Below, one piece after another: positions 16,702 through 24,082 of a DNA stretch of 64,000 nt; positions within the stretch are counted from its first letter, which is position 1; each line of letters starts with the position of its first letter. The stretch is from NCBI RefSeq assembly GCF_029269835.1, contig NZ_JARJBB010000017.1, positions 58,015 to 122,014 on the forward strand, given 5' to 3'. The notes under the pieces were generated by a model that worked only from the letters and a program-made list of their open reading frames with translations, was not told the DNA's origin and made no database searches. A program made the translations under genes and the position numbers. The DNA is from Streptomyces tropicalis (GTDB taxonomy: Bacteria > Actinomycetota > Actinomycetes > Streptomycetales > Streptomycetaceae).

Positions 16702-16898
16702 TGCTGTGGCCCGAAGGGTGTGTCGGGATGCTCGCGGCGTCCGGTGCCGGGGGCAGTTCCCGCGCCGTTCAGGCTGTGGGGGAGCATCGCACGGCGGAGC
16801 GTCGCCCGCGTACGGGATGTACTCGGGTGAGGCGACACCGCGGCGAGGTGCCGTGCCGGGCGTCGCGAGCCGGTGAACCTTTCCGGTCGCAGCACTAG
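16698..16898. mobile_element. MITE-like element, about 200 bp, IS630-type ends
   Basis: The block starts CTAGTGCTGTGGCC and ends with the near-inverse GGTCGCAGCACTAG. The imperfect terminal repeats extend about 22 bases. CTAG at each end is consistent with a duplicated TA target. There is no coding frame of note inside. Both neighbouring convergent genes end on TAG codons supplied by these termini. Its right terminal repeat matches the sequence at 63874, upstream of an IS630-type transposase start, at 19 of 27 ungapped positions. This supports a non-autonomous IS630 derivative. No second copy was found in the window. Confidence 0.6.
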
Positions 16899-17581
16899 AG
16901 CGGGGGAAGGGACGGAAGGGCGCCGCCCTCGGTCTTGAGCGCGGCCCCGTCGCGGCGTCCGGCGAGCCAGCCCAGCAGGTCGGCCGGGGTGCCCGTCACG
17001 GTGGCTGCGGCCTCGTCCGCCTCCCGGCCCGTGCGCCACGCGCGCGTGCCGTCCGTCAGCCGGGTCGGCGGCACCTCGGGGTGGCCGGTGAAGCGCTGCG
17101 CGAGGAACGCGATCTCGCGCTCCGTGAACTCGGCCGGGAGGTCCTCCAGCTCGTACCCGACGCCGAGGTCCACGTGGTGCAGCTCGACCTCCGCCCAGCG
17201 CCGGAACGGCACCCGGGCCGCGACGTCGGTGACCCCGTTGCGCAGTTCCACCGTGCGCGACCAGTCCGCGGGCATCTCGCCCAGTGCCTGGAACCGGGCC
17301 GCGCTCTCGCGCACGTCGGCGAGCTGGGCGCCGGGCCCGCGCGGGGCGTCCCGCTCGATGTCGGCGTCCCGGGCCGCGGCGGAGGCGTACATCGGGCGCC
17401 CCTCCAAAACGTTCACGAGCGCGTCCGCGTTGCGGGCGAGGTGGGCGAGGACGTGGCCGCGGGTCCAGCCGGGAAGCCGTGACTGCTCGGCCACGGCGGC
17501 GTTGTCCAGGGCGGTCGCTGCGATGAGCAGCCGTTCGGTCGCTTCGCGTACGGACACCAGGTCACGGACATGATCAGTCAT
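16895..17581 (-). CDS. Maleylpyruvate isomerase/DinB-type mycothiol-dependent protein
   Basis: The 228-residue protein has an N-terminal DinB four-helix bundle with LPGWTRGHVLAHLARNADAL (about 36-55), where the His residues are metal ligands, and a third His in the VELHHVDLGVGY segment. These features mark the mycothiol-dependent maleylpyruvate isomerase N-terminal family of actinobacteria. Many members are uncharacterised mycothiol S-transferases. The last 60 residues form a small SCP2-like or dimerisation region (TDGTRAWRTG, GTPADLLGWLAGR). ATG 17581 lies 7 bases after a TAGGGT hexamer, so translation is probably leaderless. Its TAG stop sits in the CTAG end of the MITE-like element. Confidence 0.85.
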   Translation of the reverse strand: MTDHVRDLVSVREATERLLIAATALDNAAVAEQSRLPGWTRGHVLAHLARNADALVNVLEGRPMYASAAARDADIERDAPRGPGAQLADVRESAARFQALGEMPADWSRTVELRNGVTDVAARVPFRRWAEVELHHVDLGVGYELEDLPAEFTEREIAFLAQRFTGHPEVPPTRLTDGTRAWRTGREADEAAATVTGTPADLLGWLAGRRDGAALKTEGGALPSLPPL

Positions 17582-17588
17582 GGGCCCG

Positions 17589-17617
17589 ACCCTAGCCCCG
17601 CCACTCCTTCGGGTGAA
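17589..17617 (-). promoter_or_regulatory. Leaderless promoter of the DinB/maleylpyruvate isomerase gene
   Basis: On the minus strand TTCACC (17617-17612) is 17 bases from TAGGGT (17594-17589), and ATG 17581 follows after 7 bases. The geometry predicts transcription from the A of the start codon. Confidence 0.55.
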
Positions 17618-17726
17618 GGTGGCGGACCGGCCCCGCAAATCGAATGTGCGTGCTATATGGTCGGGTGCGGCGTCGGGCATGCTGGAGAGCCGGGGATTGT
17701 TATGCATCCGGGGCATCCGACCGGCG

Positions 17727-17749
17727 TTGTCAGTGGCTCCCCCTAGTCT
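17727..17749 (+). promoter_or_regulatory. RecA-NDp-type damage promoter of uvrA
   Basis: TTGTCAGTG (17727-17735), 8 bases, then TAGTCT (17744-17749) is an exact match to TTGTCRGTG-N8-TAnnnT. This is the signature of LexA-independent, PafBC-dependent DNA-damage promoters in actinobacteria. The expected start near 17756 gives a leader of about 49 bases before the GTG at 17805. Confidence 0.82.
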
Positions 17750-17804
17750 GGAGAAGACGGGGGCCCCGCCCCTGTCACTTCTCTCAAGAAAGGTGCGGAC
17801 CGGC

Positions 17805-20800
17805 GTGGCCGACCGTCTCATCGTCCGTGGCGCGCGCGAGCACAACCTGAAGAACGTGTCGCTCGACCTGCCCAGGGACTCGATCATCGTCTTCACGGGC
17901 CTGTCCGGCTCGGGCAAGTCCTCCCTGGCGTTCGACACGATCTTCGCCGAGGGCCAGCGGCGCTACGTGGAGTCGCTCTCCTCCTACGCCCGGCAGTTCC
18001 TCGGCCAGATGGACAAGCCGGACGTCGACTTCATCGAGGGCCTCTCCCCGGCCGTCTCCATCGACCAGAAGTCGACCTCGCGCAACCCGCGCTCGACGGT
18101 CGGCACCATCACCGAGGTCTACGACTACCTGCGGCTGCTCTTCGCCCGCATCGGCAAGCCGCACTGCCCGGAGTGCAGCCGGCCGATCTCGCGCCAGTCG
18201 CCGCAGGCCATCGTCGACCGGGTCCTGGAGCTGCCGGAGGGGAGCCGCTTCCAGGTGCTGTCGCCGCTGGTGCGCGAGCGCAAGGGCGAGTTCGTCGACC
18301 TCTTCGCGGACCTCCAGACCAAGGGCTACAGCCGCGCGCGGGTCGACGGCGAGACGGTCCAGCTGTCCCAGCCGCCCACGCTGAAGAAGCAGGAGAAGCA
18401 CACCATCGAGGTGGTCGTCGACCGCCTCACGGTGAAGGACTCCGCCAAGCGCCGCCTCACCGACTCCGTGGAGACCGCCCTCGGGCTGTCCGGCGGCATG
18501 GTCGTCCTCGACTTCGTGGACCTCCCCGAGGACGACCCCGAGCGCGAGCGCATGTACTCGGAGCACCTGTACTGCCCGTACGACGACCTGTCCTTCGAGG
18601 AGCTCGAGCCCCGCTCCTTCTCCTTCAACTCGCCCTTCGGCGCCTGCCCCGAGTGCTCCGGCATCGGCACGCGCATGGAGGTCGACCCCGAGCTGATCGT
18701 CCCGGACCCGGAGAAGAGCCTCGACGAGGGCGCCATCCACCCGTGGTCGCACGGCCACACCAAGGACTACTTCGGCCGCCTCGTCGGCGCACTGGCCGAC
18801 GCGCTCGGCTTCCGTACGGACATCCCCTTCGCGGGGCTGCCGCAGCGCGCCAAGAAGGCCCTGCTCCACGGCCACCGCACCCAGATCGAGGTCCGCTACC
18901 GCAACCGCTACGGCCGCGAGCGCGTGTACACCACGCCCTTCGAGGGCGCCGTCCCGTTCGTCAAGCGCCGGCACAGCGAGGCGGAGAGCGACGCCAGCCG
19001 GGAGCGCTTCGAGGGCTACATGCGCGAGGTGCCCTGCCCCACCTGCGAGGGCACCCGCCTGAAGCCGATCGTCCTCGCGGTGACCGTCATGGGGAGGTCG
19101 ATCGCGGAGGTCTCCGCCATGTCGATCAGCGACTGCGCGGACTTCCTGGGCGAGCTGAAGCTGAGCGCCCGCGACAAGAAGATCGCCGAGCGCGTCCTCA
19201 AGGAGGTCAACGAGCGGCTGCGCTTCCTGGTCGACGTCGGCCTCGACTACCTCTCGCTGAACCGCGCGGCAGGCACCCTCTCCGGCGGCGAGGCCCAGCG
19301 CATCCGTCTGGCCACGCAGATCGGCTCCGGTCTCGTCGGCGTGCTGTACGTGCTCGACGAGCCGTCCATCGGCCTGCACCAGCGCGACAACCACCGGCTG
19401 ATCGAGACCCTGGTCCGGCTCCGCGACATGGGCAACACGCTCATCGTCGTCGAGCACGACGAGGACACCATCAAGGTCGCCGACTGGGTCGTCGACATCG
19501 GCCCCGGCGCGGGCGAGCACGGCGGCAAGGTCGTGCACAGCGGCTCCCTGAAGGAGCTGCTGACCAACGCCGAGTCGCAGACCGGCCAGTACCTCTCCGG
19601 CCGGAAGGCGATCCCGCTGCCGGACGTCCGGCGCCCGCTCGACCCGTCGCGCCGGCTCACGGTGCACGGCGCCCGCGAGAACAACCTGCAGGACATCGAC
19701 GTGTCCTTCCCGCTGGGCGTGTTCACCGCGGTCACCGGAGTCTCCGGCTCCGGCAAGTCGACGCTGGTCAACGACATCCTCTACACCCACCTGGCCCGCG
19801 AGCTGAACGGCGCGCGCAACGTGCCCGGCCGGCACACGCGCGTGGACGGCGACGACCTCGTCGACAAGGTCGTGCACGTCGACCAGTCGCCGATCGGCCG
19901 CACCCCGCGGTCGAACCCGGCGACGTACACGGGCGTCTTCGACCACGTCCGCAAGCTGTTCGCCGAGACCACCGAGGCGAAGGTCCGCGGCTACCTGCCC
20001 GGCCGCTTCTCCTTCAACGTCAAGGGTGGCCGCTGCGAGAACTGCGCGGGCGACGGCACGATCAAGATCGAGATGAACTTCCTCCCGGACGTCTACGTCC
20101 CGTGCGAGGTCTGCCACGGCGCCCGGTACAACCGGGAGACCCTGGAAGTCCACTACAAGGGCAAGTCCGTCGCCGACGTCCTGAACATGCCGATCGAGGA
20201 GGCCACCGAGTTCTTCGAGGCGGTCCCCGCGATCTCCCGCCACCTGAGGACGCTCAAGGACGTCGGTCTCGGCTACGTCCGGCTCGGCCAGTCGGCGACG
20301 ACCCTGTCCGGCGGCGAGGCGCAGCGGGTCAAACTGGCCAGCGAGCTGCAGCGCCGCTCCACCGGCCGCACGGTCTACGTCCTCGACGAGCCCACCACCG
20401 GTCTGCACTTCGAGGACATCAGCAAGCTCCTGAAGGTGCTCTCCGGCCTGGTCGACAAGGGCAACACGGTCATCGTCATCGAGCACAACCTCGACGTGAT
20501 CAAGACGGCCGACTGGATCGTCGACATGGGTCCCGAGGGCGGCGCCGGAGGCGGTCTCGTGGTCGCCGAGGGCACGCCCGAGGAGGTCGCGGGCGTCCCC
20601 TCCAGCCACACCGGCAAGTTCCTCCGGGAGATCCTCGGCGCGGACCGGATCAGCGACGCCGAGCCGGTGCGGGCGCCGCGCAAGCGGACCGCGACCAGGG
20701 CGGCGGCCACGCCGGCGAAGAAGACGGTCACGGCCCGGACCGCCGCCGACGGCACGCCGACGGAGAAGGCGGCCCGCGCCACGAAGAAGACCGCGCCCGC

Positions 20801-20831
20801 GAAGAAGACGACGCGGGCGCGCAAGGCCTGA
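17805..20831 (+). CDS. uvrA: Excinuclease ABC subunit A
   Basis: UvrA is the dimeric ABC-type damage sensor of nucleotide excision repair and loads UvrB. The 1008-residue product has two ABC modules. The first has Walker A GLSGSGKSS at 32-40, signature LSGGEAQR, and a zinc motif CPEC. The second has Walker A GVSGSGKST, zinc finger CENCAGDG...CEVCHG, signature LSGGEAQRVKLA and Walker B VYVLDEPTTGLH. The core ends near residue 943. The rest is a Lys/Ala/Thr-rich tail (repeats like AKKT, ARKA) of about 60 residues, absent from E. coli UvrA (940 residues). GTG 17805 is preceded by GAAAGG. Transcription is from the RecA-NDp-type promoter. Confidence 0.98.
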   Translation: MADRLIVRGAREHNLKNVSLDLPRDSIIVFTGLSGSGKSSLAFDTIFAEGQRRYVESLSSYARQFLGQMDKPDVDFIEGLSPAVSIDQKSTSRNPRSTVGTITEVYDYLRLLFARIGKPHCPECSRPISRQSPQAIVDRVLELPEGSRFQVLSPLVRERKGEFVDLFADLQTKGYSRARVDGETVQLSQPPTLKKQEKHTIEVVVDRLTVKDSAKRRLTDSVETALGLSGGMVVLDFVDLPEDDPERERMYSEHLYCPYDDLSFEELEPRSFSFNSPFGACPECSGIGTRMEVDPELIVPDPEKSLDEGAIHPWSHGHTKDYFGRLVGALADALGFRTDIPFAGLPQRAKKALLHGHRTQIEVRYRNRYGRERVYTTPFEGAVPFVKRRHSEAESDASRERFEGYMREVPCPTCEGTRLKPIVLAVTVMGRSIAEVSAMSISDCADFLGELKLSARDKKIAERVLKEVNERLRFLVDVGLDYLSLNRAAGTLSGGEAQRIRLATQIGSGLVGVLYVLDEPSIGLHQRDNHRLIETLVRLRDMGNTLIVVEHDEDTIKVADWVVDIGPGAGEHGGKVVHSGSLKELLTNAESQTGQYLSGRKAIPLPDVRRPLDPSRRLTVHGARENNLQDIDVSFPLGVFTAVTGVSGSGKSTLVNDILYTHLARELNGARNVPGRHTRVDGDDLVDKVVHVDQSPIGRTPRSNPATYTGVFDHVRKLFAETTEAKVRGYLPGRFSFNVKGGRCENCAGDGTIKIEMNFLPDVYVPCEVCHGARYNRETLEVHYKGKSVADVLNMPIEEATEFFEAVPAISRHLRTLKDVGLGYVRLGQSATTLSGGEAQRVKLASELQRRSTGRTVYVLDEPTTGLHFEDISKLLKVLSGLVDKGNTVIVIEHNLDVIKTADWIVDMGPEGGAGGGLVVAEGTPEEVAGVPSSHTGKFLREILGADRISDAEPVRAPRKRTATRAAATPAKKTVTARTAADGTPTEKAARATKKTAPAKKTTRARKA

Positions 20832-20870
20832 CCCGGCGGGCAGCCGTCCGCCCGAGTCGGCCGCCCCGGC

Positions 20871-20920
20871 CGACGGGATGGGGGGCGGGGGTGCGCACAC
20901 CCCCGCCCCCCATCCCGTCG
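20871..20920. terminator. Bidirectional terminator between uvrA and the sugar kinase
   Basis: Bases 20871-20893 pair perfectly with 20898-20920 around a 4-base loop (23-bp stem). It lies between the uvrA stop (20831) and the convergent kinase stop (20948). The high GC content and lack of a U-tract are typical of streptomycete terminators. Confidence 0.8.
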
Positions 20921-20947
20921 CTCCGTGTCCGCGCGTGCACGGGGCGG

Positions 20948-21883
20948 CTACCCGGCCCCGGCCGCGTCCTCTCCCGGTCCGCCGACCTCGGAGGCGTACG
21001 GCGGTTCCGCGCCCGCGCGGGAGCAGGTGACCGCCGCCGCACGGGCCGCGAACCGCAGCAGCCGGTTCCAGCCCTCGGCGCCGAGTCCCGCGAGCCCGTC
21101 CGCGGAAAGCGCGCCGGTCTCGGACAGGCCGTGCAGCAGGGCCGCGTTCACGGTGTCGCCCGCGCCGATGGTGTCCACCACGTCGACCTCCTCACCCGGC
21201 ACGCAGTGCACGGCGCCGTCCCGGGTGTGGGCCGTGATCCCGTGCCCGCCGCGGGTGACCACCACGGCCGAGGGGCCGGCGGCCAGCCACTCGCGCGGGG
21301 TGCCGCCCAGCCACCGCGCGTCCTCCTCGGACAGCTTCAGCAGCGACACCGTCGGCAGCCAGCTCGCGAACCGCGCCCGGTAGGCGTCCGCGTCGGGGAT
21401 GAGCCCGGCCCGGACGTTCGGGTCCAGCGCGGTGAACACCCCCTGGCCGGCCGCGGTCCGCAGCAGTTCCTCGTAGGCACTCGCGCCCGGCTCCAGCACC
21501 AGCGAGCAGGTGCCGAAGGACGCCGCGCGCGTCCCCGCCGGAAGTGCCGCCGGGGCACGGAACAGCCGGTCGGCACTGCCCTCGACGTAGAAGGAGTAGG
21601 CGGCGGATCCGTCGGTGCCGACCGTGGCGACCGCCAGGGTCGTCGGCTCGTCGCCGCGCTGGACGCCGGAGACGTCCACCCCGGCCCGTCGCAGCCCGTC
21701 CAGCAGGGCCTCGCCGAAGGCGTCGCGGGACGTGCGGGAGCAGAAGGCGGTGGGGGAGCCGAGGCGGCCGAGCGCGACCGCCGTGTTGTACGGGCCGCCG
21801 CCGAGCGCCGGTCTCAGCTCCGCCAGGGCGCCCGTGCCCTGCGGTACCAGGTCGATCAGGGCCTCACCGGCGACGACGATCAC
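20948..21883 (-). CDS. PfkB-family sugar kinase, fructokinase-like
   Basis: This 311-residue cytoplasmic kinase begins VIVVAGEALIDLVP, the usual opening of bacterial fructokinases and 2-keto-3-deoxygluconate kinases. It contains the substrate loop GGGPYNTAVALGRLG and, near the end, DTIGAGDTVNAALL, with the catalytic Asp and anion hole. Ala-rich ends are typical of the genus. GTG 21883 follows AGGAACCGCCTC. It stands alone between a terminator and a long intergenic region, so its sugar cannot be inferred from neighbours. The kinase at 330 is a different PfkB subfamily, and the two do not look like recent duplicates. Confidence 0.85.
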   Translation of the reverse strand: MIVVAGEALIDLVPQGTGALAELRPALGGGPYNTAVALGRLGSPTAFCSRTSRDAFGEALLDGLRRAGVDVSGVQRGDEPTTLAVATVGTDGSAAYSFYVEGSADRLFRAPAALPAGTRAASFGTCSLVLEPGASAYEELLRTAAGQGVFTALDPNVRAGLIPDADAYRARFASWLPTVSLLKLSEEDARWLGGTPREWLAAGPSAVVVTRGGHGITAHTRDGAVHCVPGEEVDVVDTIGAGDTVNAALLHGLSETGALSADGLAGLGAEGWNRLLRFAARAAAVTCSRAGAEPPYASEVGGPGEDAAGAG

Positions 21884-22268
21884 GAGGCGGTTCCTCTCTC
21901 GGACTGCGGGGACGCCGGCCGCACGGCCTGCGCACCGGCCTCCCTGCGGGCCGGGCGGCCGCGGTGAGCCCGTCCCCACCGCGCGCGGACGCCGGCGGGG
22001 ACGGTATCCCATCGCCCGCCGTGCGTAAACGCGTCGCCGCCGCCCGCGCCGGCCTGCCCGGGCCGCCGCCCACCCCTGTGCCTGGGGGACCCCTCGGCGG
22101 CGCCAGCCCACCTCGGCGCCGGGGCGGATCCCCCGCCCGCAGACCGGGCGATCGGGGCGGATATGGTCGGCGTGCACGACACCGCACACCGCGTGACGGC
22201 CCGGCGCCGGATGCGGACGCACCCGGCACACGGTCCCGCGCGACCGCGCACGACCAGGGGAGCCCCCG
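21884..22268. other. Intergenic region between divergent sugar kinase and Rieske genes
   Basis: These 385 bases are GC-rich and carry no convincing coding frame, RNA or strong hairpin. GGATATGGT near 22157 might belong to a promoter for the Rieske gene, but no matching -35 was found. Confidence 0.3.
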
Positions 22269-22691
22269 ATGTCCGGCCGTCCCGCCGCCAGCCGCCGTAC
22301 CGTCCTTCGAGGAGCGGCCCTCGTCCCGGTCGCCGGGCTGGGCGCCGCCGCCTGTTCGCCCGGCGGCACCGCGGCCCCGGCGGTCCCGGACAAGCCGGTG
22401 GACCTCGGCGCGGAGCAGGAGGTCCCGCAGGGGGGCGCCAAGCTCTACCGGGACCGGAACACCGTCGTCAGCCGGGACGGCAAGGGTGCCCTGAAGGCGT
22501 TCAGCACCATCTGCACCCATGCGCGGTGCCCCATCAACAAGCTCCAGGGCACGACCCTGATCTGCCCCTGCCACGGCAGCGAGTTCGACGCCACCACCGG
22601 CGCGGTGGTGCGGGACCCGGCGAACCAGCCGCTCCAGGAGCTCGCGGTCCGGGTCCGCGGTGGCCGGATCGTCGCCGGACCGGAGGCCTGA
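22269..22691 (+). CDS. Tat-exported Rieske [2Fe-2S] lipoprotein
   Basis: The 140-residue protein has a twin-arginine signal (SRRTVLRGAAL), a hydrophobic stretch and a lipobox-like AAAC with Cys29. It should therefore be folded with its cluster in the cytosol, exported by Tat and anchored as a lipoprotein. The Rieske fold follows: CTH at 82-84 and CPCH at 99-102 bind the cluster, and Cys87 and Cys101 form the stabilising disulfide, as in cytochrome bc1-type Rieske domains. It lacks partner oxidase genes, so the electron donor or acceptor is unknown. ATG 22269 has GGGGAG 7 bases upstream. Confidence 0.9.
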   Translation: MSGRPAASRRTVLRGAALVPVAGLGAAACSPGGTAAPAVPDKPVDLGAEQEVPQGGAKLYRDRNTVVSRDGKGALKAFSTICTHARCPINKLQGTTLICPCHGSEFDATTGAVVRDPANQPLQELAVRVRGGRIVAGPEA

Positions 22692-22777
22692 CGGACCGCC
22701 CCGGCGCGGCCGGAAGGCCCGACCGGCCGCCCTCGGCCCGGATCGGAGGCATGACGGACCGCCCTCCCGCCGGGCCG

Positions 22778-23722
22778 CTACCAGTCCCAGCCGATCCCCA
22801 CCGTCCCCGACCGCACCCGCGGCTCCACCAGATGCACGGAGCGGTGCCGTTCGCTCACCCGCAGTTCGTGCCGGCCGGTGCGGGGCGCGGCCGCCGAGTG
22901 CTGGGTGAAACGGTGGCAGCGCAGCGGCAGGGTGGCCGCGTCGAACCGCACCTGGAGGGCGTACTGCCCGCCCGCCGCGCCGAATCCGCGCGTGTACGCG
23001 CGGCACACGCCGGCCGTGCCGTCCTCGACGCCGTAGCGGAAGAGGAAGGTGTCGCCGGCCGGCAGCCGGGTGTCGAACAGCAGCTCGGCGACGAGGATTC
23101 CGGCGTCGCCGTGCCATCGCACGCGTCCCGTCCGGCAGTTCTCCAGGGCACGCACCGTCATCCGCTCCGGCACACATCCCGGGTCGCCCCGGTGCACCGC
23201 GACGAAGCGGTCCACGCCGTCCCGGTGGGCGCGCACGATGTGCTGGGACTCCCGCCCGGCGAGTTCGCGGTGCGGCCCTATCCGGACCCGCTCGTGGTGG
23301 CCGAGGGTGTGCAGCCCGCCGTCGGGCGGTACGCCCAGCTCGCCCAGCAGCCGGTCCAGGACGCCCGGTGCCTCGACGGGGGAGCCGTGGGAGCGCGGCA
23401 CGTGCCGCCGTCCGGCGGACGGCTCCTCGTCCTCGGCCAGCAGCCGGATCAGCGACTCGTCCGGCAGGTGCAGGATCTCCTCCAGGGCCCGCACGGCGCG
23501 CAGCGACTCGGGGCGCTGCGGCCGCCGCGCACCCTGCTGCCAGTAGCTCAGACTGGTGACCCCGACCCTGACCCCGTAGCGCGTGAGGTGGTGCTGCACG
23601 CGCTGCAGCGGCAGCCCCCGGGCGGCGATCGCGGCGCGCAGGGCGACGTGGAAGGGCCCGCCGTGCAGGGCCGAGTCCAGGTCCGCGGGGGAGACGTCCG
23701 CGTGCGGTGAGGCGTGCGGCAT
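22778..23722 (-). CDS. XRE-like helix-turn-helix regulator of the actinobacterial type
   Basis: The 314-residue product has an N-terminal HTH segment (about 20-85): FHVALRAAIAARGLPLQRVQHHL, then VGVTSLSYWQQGARRPQRPESLRAVRALEEIL. The latter reads like a Cro/XRE recognition helix with its following helices. The remaining 220 residues form a beta-rich domain with no clear enzymatic motif and many Val, Arg and Gly residues. Relatives in streptomycetes are uncharacterised. ATG 23722 has GAAAGG about 8 bases upstream; upstream in-frame codons were not used. Direct repeats of GTTCAC lie just upstream and might be autoregulatory sites. Confidence 0.7.
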   Translation of the reverse strand: MPHASPHADVSPADLDSALHGGPFHVALRAAIAARGLPLQRVQHHLTRYGVRVGVTSLSYWQQGARRPQRPESLRAVRALEEILHLPDESLIRLLAEDEEPSAGRRHVPRSHGSPVEAPGVLDRLLGELGVPPDGGLHTLGHHERVRIGPHRELAGRESQHIVRAHRDGVDRFVAVHRGDPGCVPERMTVRALENCRTGRVRWHGDAGILVAELLFDTRLPAGDTFLFRYGVEDGTAGVCRAYTRGFGAAGGQYALQVRFDAATLPLRCHRFTQHSAAAPRTGRHELRVSERHRSVHLVEPRVRSGTVGIGWDW

Positions 23723-24052
23723 GCGGGGGCCTTTCTGTGAAGGTTCACAACGGCTGGTCAGACCGTTCACGTGGGTCCTCGGGACCGGCCCGCCGGCGCG
23801 GCGAGGGGCCTCTTCACATCCGTACGCCGCCGTTCACGGCCCTGAGTTCCCCCGCATTGAAGCGTGTTGACCAAGTCCCGACAACACCTGGCGTCCGGTG
23901 ACGGCGCCCCGCTGGCCGAGTCCGCACCCCCGGCCGGGACCACCCCGTGCCGTCCACGAGGGACGCCTCACCCGCACGAGGCCGACTGGTCACGGTGGGT
24001 GGCCGCGGCCGGTGCGGGCCGGACGGGCGGCGTTGTCCACAGGCCCGCCGTC
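23723..24052. other. Divergent intergenic region upstream of uvrC and the HTH regulator
   Basis: This stretch holds several GTTCAC or TTCAC words (23744, 23766, 23832) and a TTGACC at 23869. No coding frame, RNA or strong hairpin was recognised. The uvrC promoter lies just downstream. Confidence 0.35.
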
Positions 24053-24075
24053 CTGTCACCGGGCGCCAGTAGGGT
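24053..24075 (+). promoter_or_regulatory. Degenerate RecA-NDp-like promoter of uvrC
   Basis: CTGTCACCG (24053-24061), 8 bases, then TAGGGT (24070-24075), and the uvrC ATG after 7 bases. The -10, spacer and distance to the ATG are identical in kind to those of uvrB. The -35 part differs from CTGTCAGTG at two positions. It may be a weak or drifted member of the same regulon. Confidence 0.5.
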
Positions 24076-24082
24076 GTGAGAC

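Noticed and set aside
16701..16895. Coding sequence inside the 200-bp element
   Set aside because: Frames are short and lack start sites or similarity. Terminal repeats explain it better.
17784..20900. Very long open frames opposite uvrA and, on the plus strand, across 55785-59756
   Set aside because: High GC at third positions leaves antisense and shifted frames open. The protein sequences are His/Val/Gly-rich without family motifs and overlap well-supported genes.
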